Of a stretch of DNA of 64,000 nucleotides, positions 25,379 through 38,084 are shown piece by piece. Position 1 is the stretch's first letter, and each line of letters begins with the position of its first letter. This DNA comes from Liolophura sinensis (Eukaryota > Mollusca > Polyplacophora > Chitonida > Chitonidae). The position numbers were made by a program, and so were the translations under genes. Location of the stretch: the NCBI RefSeq assembly GCF_032854445.1, contig NC_088300.1, positions 37,660,458 through 37,724,457 on the forward strand, read 5' to 3'. Under the pieces are notes generated by a model, which was not told where the DNA came from, did not search any database, and was given only the letters and a program-made list of their open reading frames with translations.

Positions 25379-25506
25379 TTCATTTATTTATTTCATTCGT
25401 GTTTTACGCCGTACTCAAGAATATTTCACCTATACGACGACGGCCAGCATTATGGTGGGAGGAAACCGGACAGAACCCGGGGGAAACCCACGACCATCCG
25501 CAGGTT
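25379..25506 (-). repeat. SINE with 13-bp target duplication, nested in an older element
   Basis: Tail-first SINE core (TTTTACGCCGTACTCAAG, CAGCATTATGGTGGGAGG) ending at CCATCCGCAGGTT. CCATTTTGAAAGT occurs at 25366-25378 and again at 25507-25519. The right-hand flank continues into a different minus-strand tRNA-like head, so this copy landed in an existing SINE. Confidence 0.9.
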
Positions 25507-25519
25507 CCATTTTGAAAGT

Positions 25520-25590
25520 CTTTGATATGCAAGTCTCCCGACTTCGAGGCGGACGCTCTAACCATTAGGCCACTGAAGCGGTCTACTCCC
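25520..25590 (-). repeat. tRNA-like SINE head (older host element)
   Basis: Read on the minus strand it gives GTGGCCTAATGGTTAGAGCG, a box A-like start, followed by TCCGCCTCGAAGTCGGGAGA. It looks like a tRNA D-loop and anticodon arm, but the T-arm is replaced by unrelated sequence, so it is a SINE head and not a tRNA gene. Confidence 0.6.
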
Positions 25591-26419
25591 CTTTCTATAG
25601 TTCATCTGGGCTTAAAGTGCTTTCGCATAGGGAGCCGCTTGCACCGCTCCATAAAAATGACTTTCTGATCTTTCTTACATTTATTTCTACTAAACTTGTC
25701 ACAGTGATTTGTCGTTTACATGTCGTGCAAGGTCGTGTTTCATGATAACGACGATTCACATTTTTCTCCTCCATGTTTAGAATCTATATCAGTGGCCTTC
25801 TGACTTCTTAAGGTATGTAATTTGGGGATGTCGGCAGTCCATCAAGCCTATAGGCCATCTCAGTATAAGCAGCCCGACACATTTCTCTATATGTCACCGG
25901 GCAGAAAAAAAATCACTTACCTTCAGTCGAGTCCGCCCTAAAGTACAGTGTACACTGAATCCACAAGTTTTAAAGATGTCAAATCCTGCACGGACAAACC
26001 CTCTTAATAATCCAGCCACTGAAACCTTTTAATCGAGAAGTCAAAAAGACGTCCGCCTTGTTTCACAATCAAACCACAGGTAAGGTCCACCGCTCTGTCC
26101 GTCTGTTTGTTTGACGATTGGTTGATTGACTTTGATGCAAAGTACTCTGGTACCTATTACAACAGTTTTATTTCCGAGGGGATATTTAGGCATTAATTCG
26201 AATCCAGTTCTTCTCTCCAACAGACCCTTTTGGTAATCCAAGATATGTGTCTAAATTGCTGAAACAGGAATATGATTTATAAATATATTAATAAAAACAC
26301 AATAATATAATATCATACGGATTTGCATATCCCTCATTGTGCAATCTTTGCAATAACAAGCGGTATCCTTTTTTCAGTGCTTGCTATATTTGTACATGGT
26401 AATTTTAAGCCTCGGATGG
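25591..26419. other. Gene-free intergenic DNA
   Basis: No gene or repeat recognised. Confidence 0.4.
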
Positions 26420-26700
26420 TGTGTATATACGAGCAATTACCTGCAACCCAGAGTAAAGCACCTCCCTCTCTGGCAAGTTACTGACGAACTTTCTCACATA
26501 TGACGTATAAAGATATGCAGATTAATATTAATGGAAGACAAATGGCGCCGTCGACAGCCCTACAAGCAGCGAAAGCAAGGGAACCTGTAAATTGCCTGGC
26601 CAAAGCCAGGTTTGAACCCGCACCTCGTGTGTCCCAGCAATTGAAAGGTAAGCACGTAGAACCTCTGGACCAGGACCCGCGCCTGTATTTACTAGAAAAA
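26420..26700 (-). repeat. tRNA-derived SINE (second family), near full length
   Basis: On the minus strand the element begins GGTCCAGAGGTTCTACGTGC (box A region), has box B GGTGCGGGTTCAAACC, then runs into GTTCGTCAGTAACTTGCC and CTTTACTCTGGGTT. It therefore has a different head from the main family and matches the fragments at 19.4 and 46.4 kb. Edges are approximate. Confidence 0.65.
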
Positions 26701-28894
26701 TAACTTTTAGTATACATATGTCTTACTACACCAATGATACCTTTAAGTTTTCCATAAAATGCAACATCAACCCCGCCCCCTCTCAAAAAAAAAAAAGAAA
26801 AAAAAAAAAGAATTATAAATGAAAAACATTCCTATGGGAAAAAACGCTGAATTATTACTAACCTAAAAAATGTGAAGGAGATCAAGAGTATTGTTAATGC
26901 CTATGGTTTATTTGTCATGACCTTTTGATTTTCTCCTCAATAAAATTTACTTCAGAATTAATGTGAATCTGTAAAAAAAAAATTGTCACATCAATAAAAG
27001 TCCACTGTGTAATCCGTGAAAAGGGTCCGTTAAGTCATGGTGACTAAATAAACAAAAACATGAACACATCTGCAACACTCATCCAGTAATGTGTTTGCAG
27101 ATTCAGTGAGATCCTAAATGCTATACCCCAGACAAGGTTCTGGACCATGTCCATAGGTAGAGAAAGTTGATTACATGAACTATACCAAAGCAAAAGACTC
27201 ACACTTCAGTTTATACGGAGTGGTGACTTTTGGCTCTATAGAATATAGTCTGCTGATATTTGCCGAAACTAGTCCAGACAGGCAAGTCTTAAAACCGGGA
27301 AAGGCTACAGAACACGTGGTAATACGTGCACGTGGGAAGTTGCGTGGGTATCTCACTGTACAGATTATCACGTAACCTGGTTTATACAGCATTCACGAAG
27401 ACATGATATATTTGGCGTAACAAACCTGTCATGCAGTCGTTTATACATGGTACTGCCGGACGGCCTGATGTTACCGGCTGGCATTCCTTTACCGTTACAA
27501 CTCCGTGACTAATGCCCAAGACGTCTGCAGACGATACCGCTAATGTACACAAGATCCTTACACAAGAGACATTTCCTTTGGTTTTCTTTACGATTTTTAC
27601 ATCCAAGATTCTAACGGTGCATAAAATGTATGACCAAACTGCTTCAGCTTCTCTGATTTCTTAAGGCAGTCCATCCAGATTCCATTTAATCATGCTCAAT
27701 CAGCCCTTATTCAGATGCATAATAATTAAGTTATCTGTATTTATAATTGGGCGTTAGCATATAATGCTGCAGTTCTGAAATACCCACGACAAAAACACAA
27801 ACAGGCATCAATAATTAATGGCTTTATCAATAATAGTTACACTTTGGAACCAAACGGATTTGCAATAAACCTATACATGAAAGCCAAGGAAATCACTGAC
27901 CCGTACAGTCCTGTTCAATAAACATCCACGATTGCCAACGTAGACAGATAATTAAACCATGTACTCATGTACCGTTGGGATGGCTGCAGGAAGTTCCTTC
28001 TGGAAAAAAGAAAAGATGAAAACAAAACCTGGCTTACCTGAGGCCGGGGAGAGATACGGCAATTCCTCCTCAGTTACACTAGATATGGACAATCTGCAAA
28101 GGCGTTAAGGAAAATCAATGTTTTAAAGCATGTACGCGGGAGAAAGTACAAGACGCCAGCTTCAGAAGTCGGACTGACTTTGCGAAGATTTTGGCTAGGA
28201 CTGCCTGAGCAACTGGCTTTCGGACCCCTTCCACCCACACACCCGCACAAATACATTCTGGGCTAAATACAGGGGAAAAAATAAGCCGTAAAACGCTTAT
28301 GTTGGCATGATACAACTGTATATGACATCACCCTGACACTATATATAGTGCTGATTCACCAAGGCTATATACAGGCCATGTACTATATTTAGTGTCACTC
28401 GCCATGTGTGTATGCCCAGATAACCATGGGAACACCACAGCTGGCATTTTGACGGAGGATTTCTACCAACCACTGTGTAACTGTTTATAATAGCCCAGAC
28501 ACTGAAAGTAATAAGGCACTATAAGAGGGTGTGAACCAAGACACAATGGATCAGGCCAATAAGATTAGCGCAACAGATTGTTGTGAAGATTTGTTTAACA
28601 ACATACGAACAGTTGAATTTCAGTGTTTATTTCAGATTCTGGGTCATGTGAGATCAAGACGCAAATCATAACCGATTCTATATCTAAGAAGTCTTTTAGA
28701 AATATTTCACAGGCTAAGCATAGAGAATTACAATCCAATCGTTGCACCAGGATGAAGTACTTATGTACCCATAAGGCCTACCTGTCTCACTGCGCAAAAC
28801 CCAAGGAGCCGCCAACATTGGAACAATAGCTTGAAATGAAAAGACAACACTATAGGACAAATATGTGTATATATGCGTCGATCATATATATCAC
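26701..28894. other. Gene-free intergenic DNA
   Basis: A-rich tracts lie at about 26785-26811 and 26971-26982. A perfect 14-bp palindrome, CACTATATATAGTG, lies near 28337. No gene supported. Confidence 0.45.
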
Positions 28895-29095
28895 ATAACC
28901 CAAAGTCGAAGCTTTCTCCGCTGTCATCGTGCGTCACATCGTGTTCCGGTCTATCCAACATGGCGTATCAGATGGCCTTGTAAGAATTACACGTTAAAAG
29001 TTTAGAGAGGTACCGAGTACATCAGAAAAAATGACCGTTTCCGTTTAGGCCTTCTTCCACCCATCTTCCGAAACAATTAAGGTTTCAGTGTCTGT
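28895..29095 (+). repeat. Dispersed repeat, copy 1 (inverted partner at 34.5 kb)
   Basis: Shares, in inverted orientation, TCCGTTTAGGCCT, TCTTCCGAAACAA, GTAAGAATT and a TTCCGG...CATGGC block with 34510-34722, over about 200 bases and with many mismatches. I do not recognise the family, and no terminal repeats or target duplication were seen. Confidence 0.6.
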
Positions 29096-30630
29096 TGTCT
29101 TTTCTTATAAGTATATAAAACAACTTAGTAGCTGGTCCAGAGGCAGCCAAAACACTCGATCAGACTGAAAGTCTAACGCATACCGAATATTATCGTCACT
29201 TAATCTCATGAATTAACCTGTCCAGCGACAAGTTTCTATAGCACAAGCAAGCGACTGAACCTAGGTTCTTTCGCTATCGAATTCCAAATTAAATGTAAGG
29301 TTTAACTCTCTAACACTCGCTGGTTCATATGAACATCAGTCGATGTCATTTCCGAAACATATCTCATAGTGGACACTGGGAATAAATGCCATCAAAAGGC
29401 ATCGATGTACAAGGTTGAGACTAATAATGTTAATTGATTTTGTGTCCAGAATTACTATTTCTTCATTTCTTCATAATTAGTTAACCCTATATTCATTGCA
29501 AGATTGAGATAATAAAAAGTCCAAAAAAAAAAGGGGCACATACATCCGTTATATATGACTCTCAAAGTCTATATGTATTCCTCTAAGTCTTGGGATATAT
29601 ACTTGAGCTTATGACTCAATTCAACTCAACTCGACCATTGCGACGGGTTCCAAGCCGTCGTGTATGCAAAATAACGATGCGGCTAAACAGGGGTTCACTC
29701 CAGTCGTTATATGTATATGTCCACAAAGCAGAAAGAGCGACATTAGGCGATATAGATGGATTCAGTTGAGATTTGTACAATAACGTTCTGAAGAGATTGC
29801 GGCGAGTTACAACGACATTAAGTCGAGACATTCGTGAAAACCACGCGCTCACCTGATTTTCTCTTTGCCTTTTAAAGTTTGAATGTTGAGATTTTTTCCT
29901 TGATCGAGTGTTGATACAATCTCGACCAACTGTCTCTGCTCTCTCTGCTACAGACGAGATTTAGTTGAGATTCAGTCAAGACTTGGTTCCAGAACGCCCC
30001 ATCATTGGGGTAGACACATCTTAAAACTTGGCATGGTGGATTCAATTGCTCCTTAAACTAGTCTGAAGATAACGCAGTTTTCCAAATCTCGTTACAATCT
30101 CGCGTTGTCTCCGCAGTGATGCTCTTCCAAAGTTAATTTCCATGTTAAGTTTGAAGGAGACATTTACATTAAGAATCCCACTATTGGGTCGAGATAAAGC
30201 CACTATCATAAATGGCTGCAGAGCAGATTTGGCCCAGTGCTTGAATTTGGAATTCTAAAGGTGGCGAGAATTAACCGAAATTCATATTACTGTAAATCAT
30301 AATTCTCATAAGAAACTAGTGTTCTTCACCTCAGGCCGACACATGTAGGTAGAGTAGTAAACCTTACTCGATCTTCCGCAGACGATGGGTAACCCTGAAA
30401 TATTCGTGTATGTAAAGTGGCATGTCTACAGTACCGGATAACTAAGTATGTATTAACCTCGAATTTCTTGACTGACTCCTGCGTATCCATGAGCAGGGCC
30501 CCTCGCCGTGTCTTGGAATCAAGTTTTCTTTTACTGGACTGGGGGCCATAAGTCGAGTAGTTTGCTATGTAAGCCGTGAAATACGATAGCCTCTTCCAGG
30601 TAATACCCCCACTCCCCTTCGCAGGTATAT
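29096..30630. other. Gene-free intergenic DNA
   Basis: No gene supported. Variants of GTTGAGATT recur irregularly between 29.7 and 30.1 kb but do not form a clean tandem array. Confidence 0.4.
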
Positions 30631-30698
30631 TTCACCGCCGTTATGTGAAATATTCTTGAGTGCCTAATAAACCTTGAATGACTTTAATAAATAAATTT
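30631..30698 (+). repeat. SINE 3'-end fragment
   Basis: Carries CACCGCCGTTATGTGAAATA then TTCTTGAGTGCC and an AATAAATAAAT tail, the 3' end of the main SINE. The body is missing. Confidence 0.65.
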
Positions 30699-31114
30699 AT
30701 ATATGCACCTTGTACTGTTGCCTTTGAAGTTTAAATTTTTTTAACATGAGACAAAAATATAGCATTTGGGATTGATTGGAATAGGTTAGCTTCAGGGGTC
30801 TTTTAATAAATAAATTGTTATTGTCAGACATGAAACAACCTCGCATCTACTGGGAGGGGTATTCACGCCTTTGAAGCTGTTTGTTGCTGTCTAGAAAGCA
30901 TTAATTTTGCAAACGGCCCATCCAAAGCCAAAGTGCATTGTTGTGTGTAGAACTTATACATTAAAGATCCGCTCAACACGTTTGACAAAAATCTGCTCAC
31001 AAAAATATTGTGCTCCTTAACAACTGCAGAAGTTCTTAGCGGCCCATCCTGTAGCTCCACAGGCTATCCCAAAATATAGCTATCTCTCCCCGGGTACTCC
31101 ATTTGATGTGATGT

Positions 31115-32104
31115 TATACACACACATAGACCTAGTCGCCACTCCATGTCGTCAACAGTGACCTAGCCATCATGCCATGTCTACATCATTGGTATTAACA
31201 TATAGTTCTAGCCACCACTATGTGTCTACCCCAATGATACCAACACACAGACCTAGCCGCCCCTCCATGTCCACTTCAGTGATATCAACATAAAGACCTA
31301 CCCTTTGATATTAACTATGGACCTAGCCGCCACTCCATGTCTACCCCAAAGATATCAACACACAGACCTAGCCACTACTCTGTCTACCCCAATGATATCA
31401 ACTGTGGACCTAGCCTTTTCTTCACGTCTACCCTCATAATATCTACACACAGACCTAGCCATCTCTCCATGTCCACCCCAATGATATCAACAGATAGACC
31501 TATCCGTCACTCCATGTCTTCCCCAATGATATCAACTATAGACCTAGCCACCACTCCATGTCTACCTCAATGATATCAACATATAGACCTATCCGTCACT
31601 CCATGTTAACAGTGACCTAGCCATCACTTTATGTCTATCGCTATGATATCAATTATAAACCTATCCGTCACTCCATGTTAACAGTGACCTAGCCATCACT
31701 CCATGTCTACTTCAATGATGTCAACATACAGACCTAGCCGCCCCTCCATGTCCACCCCAATAATATTAACAGACCTAGCCGCCACTCCATGTCTACCCCA
31801 TTGATATAAACACACAGATCAAGCCGCCACTCCAAGTCGTCAACAGTGATATCAACATATAGACCTAGCCATCACTCCATGTCTACCTCAATGATACCAA
31901 CACACAGATATAGCCGCTCCTCCATGTCTACTTCAGTGATATCAAAATATGGACCTAGCCAATGATATTAACTATAGACCTAGCCGCCACTCCATGTCTA
32001 CCCCAATGATATCAACACACAGGCCTACCCACTACTCTGTCTACCCCAATGATATCAACTATAGACCTAGCCGCCACGCCATGTCTATCCCAATATCAAC
32101 AGTT
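31115..32104. repeat. Minisatellite, about 45-bp unit, around 20 degenerate copies
   Basis: The unit is roughly GACCTAGCCGCCACTCCATG followed by TCTACCCCAATGATATCAAC and a short variable ACA-type spacer. Copies differ by substitutions and by deletions of parts of the unit. Because 45 is divisible by three, some frames stay open across several units (for example 31337-31573), which is a by-product of the period and not evidence for a protein. Confidence 0.9.
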
Positions 32105-32839
32105 AATATCAATCAAGTTTAATATTTGGATACTTTTTGTTCCCATGTACAAATATCTGTCAGCATGTATTGTAGTCAAAATGCACCACTGCTGCAATAG
32201 CTACCGGTAGCCTGTAGCCTAAGAAGCATCTGGGAAAATGGTGCACTGGGATAGTTCTGGGACAATCGAACGTCGGCAACAGCTGGATGCTGTCGTAAAA
32301 TATCATAAATGAGAAAGGAAATGAGCTTCCGTAGTGTGTGAGACGCGCGCAGTGTTGTGAGTGTTGGTAGCGATGACAGCGAGAGCGTCGGTCTGTCACC
32401 GCACAGACCGGCTATCAGGTACAGATCAATATACACGTACGTTATAAGTACAATAGCTGCTCAATTTGGGTCAAGCACAAACCACAAAAGCACACTGTCA
32501 GGCGGTTTGTGAACTACTATTGGTTTCAAATTACCATTTATCGGTTTTTTAAAAAATTACTGACATATTTACAGAAGCTTTTTTGAGGTTGATAGAACCG
32601 TCTGCACAAATAAAAACAACTTTCTGGTTTTCTCCATCTCACTGCGCTTTTTCATGAGAAAAAAAAAGAAATATTTAGTAAAATCAAGCGGGCGGGTTAT
32701 TTACATATTATGGCATTTAGGCTCCCTATAAAATGGAATTAAGCACATAAAAGCATACTATAAGGCTGTAACACCACCTTATTGATTCTTTAGCTTAGAA
32801 AATATAGAAAAGACAGACGCTTGTTACAATGAAACTTGG
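32105..32839. other. Spacer between two minisatellites
   Basis: Unique-looking AT-rich DNA of about 0.73 kb with no supported gene. Confidence 0.5.
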
Positions 32840-33880
32840 CAAAAGTAGAAGTATATATACACAGAACTTTGGACAGCAGCGTGACTTGACTTCGAAGTAT
32901 ACATCCAGGAGTTTGCACAGCAGCTTGGCATGGCTCAGAGTAGAAGTATATACACAGAACTTTGAACAGCAGCATGACTTGACTTCGAAGTATACATCCA
33001 ACAGTTTATACAGCAGCTTGGCATAGCTCAGAGTAGAAGTATATACACAGAACTTTGGACAGCAGCATGATTTGACTTCGAAGTATACATCCAGGAGTTT
33101 GCACAACAGGTTGACATGGCTCAGAGTAGAAGTATATACACAGAACTTTAGACAGCAGCAAGACTTCGAAGTATACATCAAGTAGTTTGCACAGCAGCTT
33201 AGAATGGCTCACATTAGAGGAACATATCCGAGAGTGTGTACAGTAGCTTGACATGACTCAGATTAGAGGTATGCGTCCAGGAGTTTGCACAGCAGCTTGA
33301 CATGACTCAGACTGCATCCAGGAGTTTGTACAGCAGCTTGACACGACTCATATTAGAGGTATACATCCAGTAATTTGTACAGCAACTTGACGTGACTCAC
33401 ACTGGAGGTATACATCCAGTAGTTTGTACAGCAGCTTGACATGACTCAGATTAGAGGTATGCATGCAGGAGTGTGTACAACAGCTTGACATGACTCAGAT
33501 TAGAGGCACACATCCAGTAGTGTGTACAGCAGCTTGACATGACTCATGTTAGATGCATACATCCAGGAATTTGTACAGCAGTTTGACATGACTCATGTTA
33601 GATGTATACAACCAAGAATTTGTACAGCAGCTTGACATGACTCAGATTAGAGGTATACATGCAGGAGTGTGTACAACAGCTTGACATGACTCAAATTAAA
33701 GGTACACATCCAGCTTGACATGACTCAAATTAAAGGTACACATCCAGTAGTTTGTACAGCAGCTTGACATGACTCATGTTAGAGGTATACATCCAGGAGT
33801 GTGTACAGCACCTTGACATGACTCATATTAGAGGTATACATCCAGGAGTTTGCTTGGGATGATCCTGATAAGAGGTGCAT
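32840..33880. repeat. Minisatellite with a dimeric higher-order part and a 49-bp monomer part
   Basis: From 32840 to about 33215 the unit is 93 bp (four copies). It consists of a 49-bp segment (CATCCAGGAGTTTGCACAGC onward) and a related 44-bp segment (ACACAGAACTTTGGACAGCA onward). From about 33215 to 33880 only the 49-bp type (CAGCTTGACATGACTCAGAT, TAGAGGTATACATCCAGGAG) continues, with scattered deletions. On the minus strand the 93-bp part gives a repeating 31-residue open frame at 32795-33181, judged non-coding. Confidence 0.9.
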
Positions 33881-34509
33881 ATTCAGGTGCGGTTATGTCT
33901 TAAATAAATTCCTTAAGGTTTATTAACTTTACCACAGACAACAACTTCCTATGAACTTTCATCACAGATGATTTTTGTTCTCCAGTAGGTAGTGTGAGCA
34001 CAATAGAGGTACAACCAGAGTACAGCGTCACTCCTCAACACCTCCTCTCTCTCGGAGGGTATAATTAACATCATCAGTAGCAGAATTAGCCTTGCCCATT
34101 CCTTCGAGGAAGTTTCGTGTTTGCCAACCAGGAAGTGCAAATTTATTTTATTATAGGCTATCGATTGTTCGCGGTGGTTTTGTTCAGTTTGACATTGAGT
34201 AAACACTACAATCTCTCTAGGCGATAAAAGAGCTGCCAGGTGACAGCCAATATCAGTGCATCATGGGATACCCCTCTTGGCGCATGACAAGCTTGGCTCC
34301 TAATGGGAGCAAACAGAACGCTGCCTTAGCGCCTTTTTGGACGTGTGGAGATATAGTGTATGTTTTTTTGCATTTATTCAGCCACGAAGACACAAAGGGT
34401 CTTGGTCACTGATAGTAAAGTGGGCTTTTAAATCATGTAATAACATCTAAAAGGGTTAATTATTACGGTACATCTACTATCGGTGGTCTGCGCGCGTTAA
34501 TAAGTTTGG
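33881..34509. other. Gene-free intergenic DNA
   Basis: No gene or repeat family recognised between the second minisatellite and the inverted dispersed repeat. Confidence 0.4.
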
Positions 34510-34722
34510 ATTAAAAGAAAGGTGAACAAATAATATAATCTTAGTTGTTTCGGAAGAGGTGTCGAAACAGGCCTAAACGGACACATCCATTTTGTCCTTG
34601 GTAACCCTTAATAAATCAACTTTTAATCTGGAATTCTTACGAGGCCACGAATTATGCCATGCTAGAGAATCCGGAAAGCAAAACCGCGAGAAGTTAGCGT
34701 AAAACAGGCGCGTTCTCGGGTT
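34510..34722 (-). repeat. Dispersed repeat, copy 2 (inverted partner at 28.9 kb)
   Basis: Its reverse complement aligns with 28895-29095 through TCTTCCGAAACAA, TCCGTTTAGGCCT, GTAAGAATT and CATGGC. Together the copies form an inverted pair enclosing about 5.4 kb that includes both minisatellites. Confidence 0.6.
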
Positions 34723-36246
34723 ATAGAATTAACTTGCGTCTGATTGGTCAAGAATGATAACATGGCGGTGTTTCCATTTTCTGAATGTGCGCCATTTTTC
34801 CTACTTTGAACTGCCATATCCCGTTTATGAAAAGGTATTAAACTTCATGTGAGATAGTTTATCAATGTATATATACATTTTTTGGTCCAGTGTTATCTTG
34901 TGTTTTGCGTCTGTGAAGAGGCATTAAAGATAAAAAAAAAAGTGTTTGGAAATATTGAATCAGATGACATTGTTTGACACTAACTTTACATTTACTGAAG
35001 AGTACCGAAAGCACCATCTTCATCCGAGATGCGATGTTTGCGATGTTCAACATGATCTAGATAAGAAAGACTACAGACGAGGATCTTCCTGTATGGTTGC
35101 AAGATGCGGTAGCATGGACATAGACCCGTTTAAGGTCTAGTCTATAACCTGTATTTATGCCAGGCATCCAGTAGGTCGATAGAGGGCACTGTCTTAATGT
35201 CTTTGCTTAGTATGCCCAGACAGAGAGTTCTTGGAAGTGAGATGTGAGAGGACAAGCGGACTGGTAACTGTCACACTGGCCAGAGAGCGAGTGATCGCAT
35301 ACCGAACAACAATCCGCTGATATTGCAGTTTTCTGGCCCGCTGGTCTATGAGGATTTCTCCAGGCTATCCTTGATGAATGGACCAGGTGTCCAGGTCCAT
35401 TCCCCCCTCCCCCCCGCGCAGCAGATATTGCCATTATGATTTTCTGAAGGACAGCTTGGTTAGTAATGCTCACACAACCAGCCGCAATGCCGACTGATCT
35501 TGCGTGAAATTGCCACTCAAGACACGAAGCTTAAACGACAACATAAAACCGGAATATACGCCGAACTTATCGATTTACAATAAACGGCTACTTTCTTCTG
35601 CTATAATAAACCAACCACATCCCAGAGTTACAATAACTTTAAGCATATCAGGTAAACGGCGAGTGTAGCCTGAGCCCTAGTCGCTGCGATCATCTTGGCT
35701 GGAGTACCTGATGTAGACACTTTTTCATCATTTATATATACAATAACTTGCGTCAAAAAATCTAGAAAACACAACAGAATTCGTGGACGTAGTGCAACAA
35801 TAACGGAATACATAGCAAACACTGGCAGTTTTACTCTGATATTTCCAGACGAACTACACAGTGGGGGATACTGACCAACAGATTACTCAAATACGCTGAT
35901 CAGAGCCTCTAACAGCGGACTTCTAAACCAAGGCTCTCATAATCTGTGTTTAACTGGTGTCCCCATTTTCTCTGTGTCCCAGTAGAGTGGAGGTCAGGGT
36001 TTGCGCGGTGTAAAACTGATGCTAGGCCACTGAGTTTGGAAATGATGCAGATTTGACAGCGTCTGCTATTGACCATGAAATCTCGTCTGTGTACAGGACG
36101 AACCACTCCTGGCTCATTCCATCATTCCAAACTAACATCGTGAAATCAATGAGGTGTCATTCAGTGGATGAGTGCACACTTTGGCTCTATGTTTAATTGC
36201 TTCCCGGAATATATATGCGGGGGTAATGGCCACAGGCAGGTGTTTT

Positions 36247-36250
<4 letters not shown>
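34723..36250. other. Gene-free intergenic DNA
   Basis: Short open frames only. A C-rich run lies at about 35402-35416. No repeat family recognised. Confidence 0.4.

Positions 36251-36300
<50 letters not shown>
36251..36300. repeat. (AT)25 microsatellite
   Basis: A pure dinucleotide run of 50 bases. Its true length is uncertain in any assembly. Confidence 0.97.
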
Positions 36301-36303
<3 letters not shown>

Positions 36304-36843
36304 TATTTTCTCTGTCCGGAGGTTACATTCCTAGCCAACATGAATGGACGGCTTCCGAAAAGTAGATGGACGCGGGCCAAGGCTCTGTCCCCTAGGGCAC
36401 ACAGCAGATCCTTACACGCTACACTATAATTATACGCAATACACTATATTGATTTAACACTCTCCTCCACTCTAATTCGGTCACTGGTTACAGCAGAGTT
36501 TCAGGGTGACGCTTATCTGGACTTGTACCAGAGTTTACACTGATACAGTCAGCAATATGGCCATTTGGGATGACAGACACCAAACATCTGAACAAATATG
36601 CCAGGCATAAAACCTCATGCAGCCTGAATATGTCTTTCCGACCAATCATCACATTCATCTTCCATCATAGTGATTAATACGCTGGCATGGCCTGGTAGAT
36701 CACAATACTATTTGAAAATCATACGTCAAGGACCCGATCATTCAACCCAAACTCCATTTGTACTCAAAGTTTGACCGTTCCATTACTACACCGGTAGGAA
36801 ATAACCAACAGGCATGGGATTTCCACAAATGATAAATTCAAAT
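36301..36843. other. Gene-free intergenic DNA
   Basis: No gene or repeat recognised. Confidence 0.4.
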
Positions 36844-36990
36844 GCAATCATTCGACCGCAGTATTTGCCTAAACGTTGTAATCATTAGACGGTTGTGTAT
36901 GCCTAAACGTTGCAATCATTCGACGACTGCATGTACACACATAGAAGCTGCAATCGTTCGACGACTGTATAGACCCAAACGTTGCAATAA
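36844..36990. repeat. Degenerate tandem repeat, about 34-bp unit, four copies
   Basis: TGCAATCATTCGACG followed by CTGTAT and CCTAAACGT recurs four times with substitutions and one longer copy. Confidence 0.75.
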
Positions 36991-37744
36991 TATCTTCCGG
37001 AAACAAAATACTCCAACCTAAACAAAAACCTGCCATTATATCTTAATTCTTTTAAACGTAGAACATAATATAGAAAAGGATATGTCTCTCGCACATTTTG
37101 AATAATTGAAGTTTGTCTCGTCTTTAATTTCAATCCTATCCGTTTCCATGTAAAGAAATCAGAACAATTAACAGATTTAAGAAACAATCGTCCTCGTATT
37201 ATATTTTCAATTGACGCAAATATTATGCAAATCATTGCTCATGACACTGGAGTAAAATTTCCGTTCGCTTGAATGTTGAGAGGCAACCAAAACACGTTAC
37301 AGAGTATGGTGTACATGCATGTATTTATCTCGTCAAATGTTGTCGGTCAACGAATTGCTTTATATACAGCCGAGGTCATGCACTGTTCTATAGTTGTAAC
37401 CCTCTGTATCCCCACAAAGTTATGTTCAATAAGCAGCTTTCGCAGATAAACAAAGGGTACGTTTAGGCAACTGAGTGAGGGGAGGTAATTAAGAGAACAG
37501 AGAAATTGGCATACACGATACATCAGGCAGTCATTTGAGGGACTTATTCTAAACTGTGTCCACATAAAATGTCCATTTGAAGAATAGATAGAAGAATCAC
37601 GAAGGCCATTACATCCAGTTATTACGTCCAAAATGGGCTGTGTAAAATGATTTGCATTATACCACCATCATGTTTGGGGTGCAATCGCCTTCTTTTTCGT
37701 CGATGCTTTTCGTACGATGTTGCTCTTTCCACTTAACTTTATCT

Positions 37745-37955
37745 GGTTTAGGAGATGCTTAAATTGACAAACCTTTATTCGATATGTGAGATGCTTATTT
37801 TGTAAATGCTTGTTTAGTTTGGGAAATATTTACTCTGTTTGACTAGATAATATGTTTATTCGGTTTGGAAGATGTTTGGATTTTGAAATGTTTGACTGGT
37901 TTGGGTGATGCTTATTCGGTTCGATTGTAGATGCTTATTCGGTTTGAGAAATGTA
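37745..37955. repeat. Degenerate short tandem repeat (GATGCTTATTCGGTTTGG type)
   Basis: Variants of GATGCTTATTCGGTTTGG, separated by short spacers, repeat about eight times. The period is irregular at roughly 20-28 bp. Confidence 0.65.
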
Positions 37956-38084
37956 TTTTTGGCGCTGTTCACCTTCCACACCTCGGCATAATATCGCGAT
38001 GTAAGGAAGCCAGTAAGTTTTTTTCCGCTTTTATCTATAAACGGATGTAGCATCTAAAGACGTATGGTTAAACTTTTCTGATCG

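Noticed and set aside
25520-25590. tRNA-like sequence GTGGCCTAATGGTTAGAGCG on the minus strand
   Set aside because: There is no T-arm or 3' end after the anticodon arm, so it is best explained as a SINE head.
31337-31573. Plus-strand repetitive frame (STPMIST...RPS type)
   Set aside because: It is a translation of the 45-bp minisatellite, with no independent sign of coding.
32795-33181. Minus-strand frame with a repeating 31-residue unit
   Set aside because: It is the translation of the 93-bp minisatellite unit. The open frame follows from the period being a multiple of three.
31115-33880. CRISPR-like arrays
   Set aside because: The units are contiguous degenerate minisatellite repeats without unique spacers, in animal DNA.
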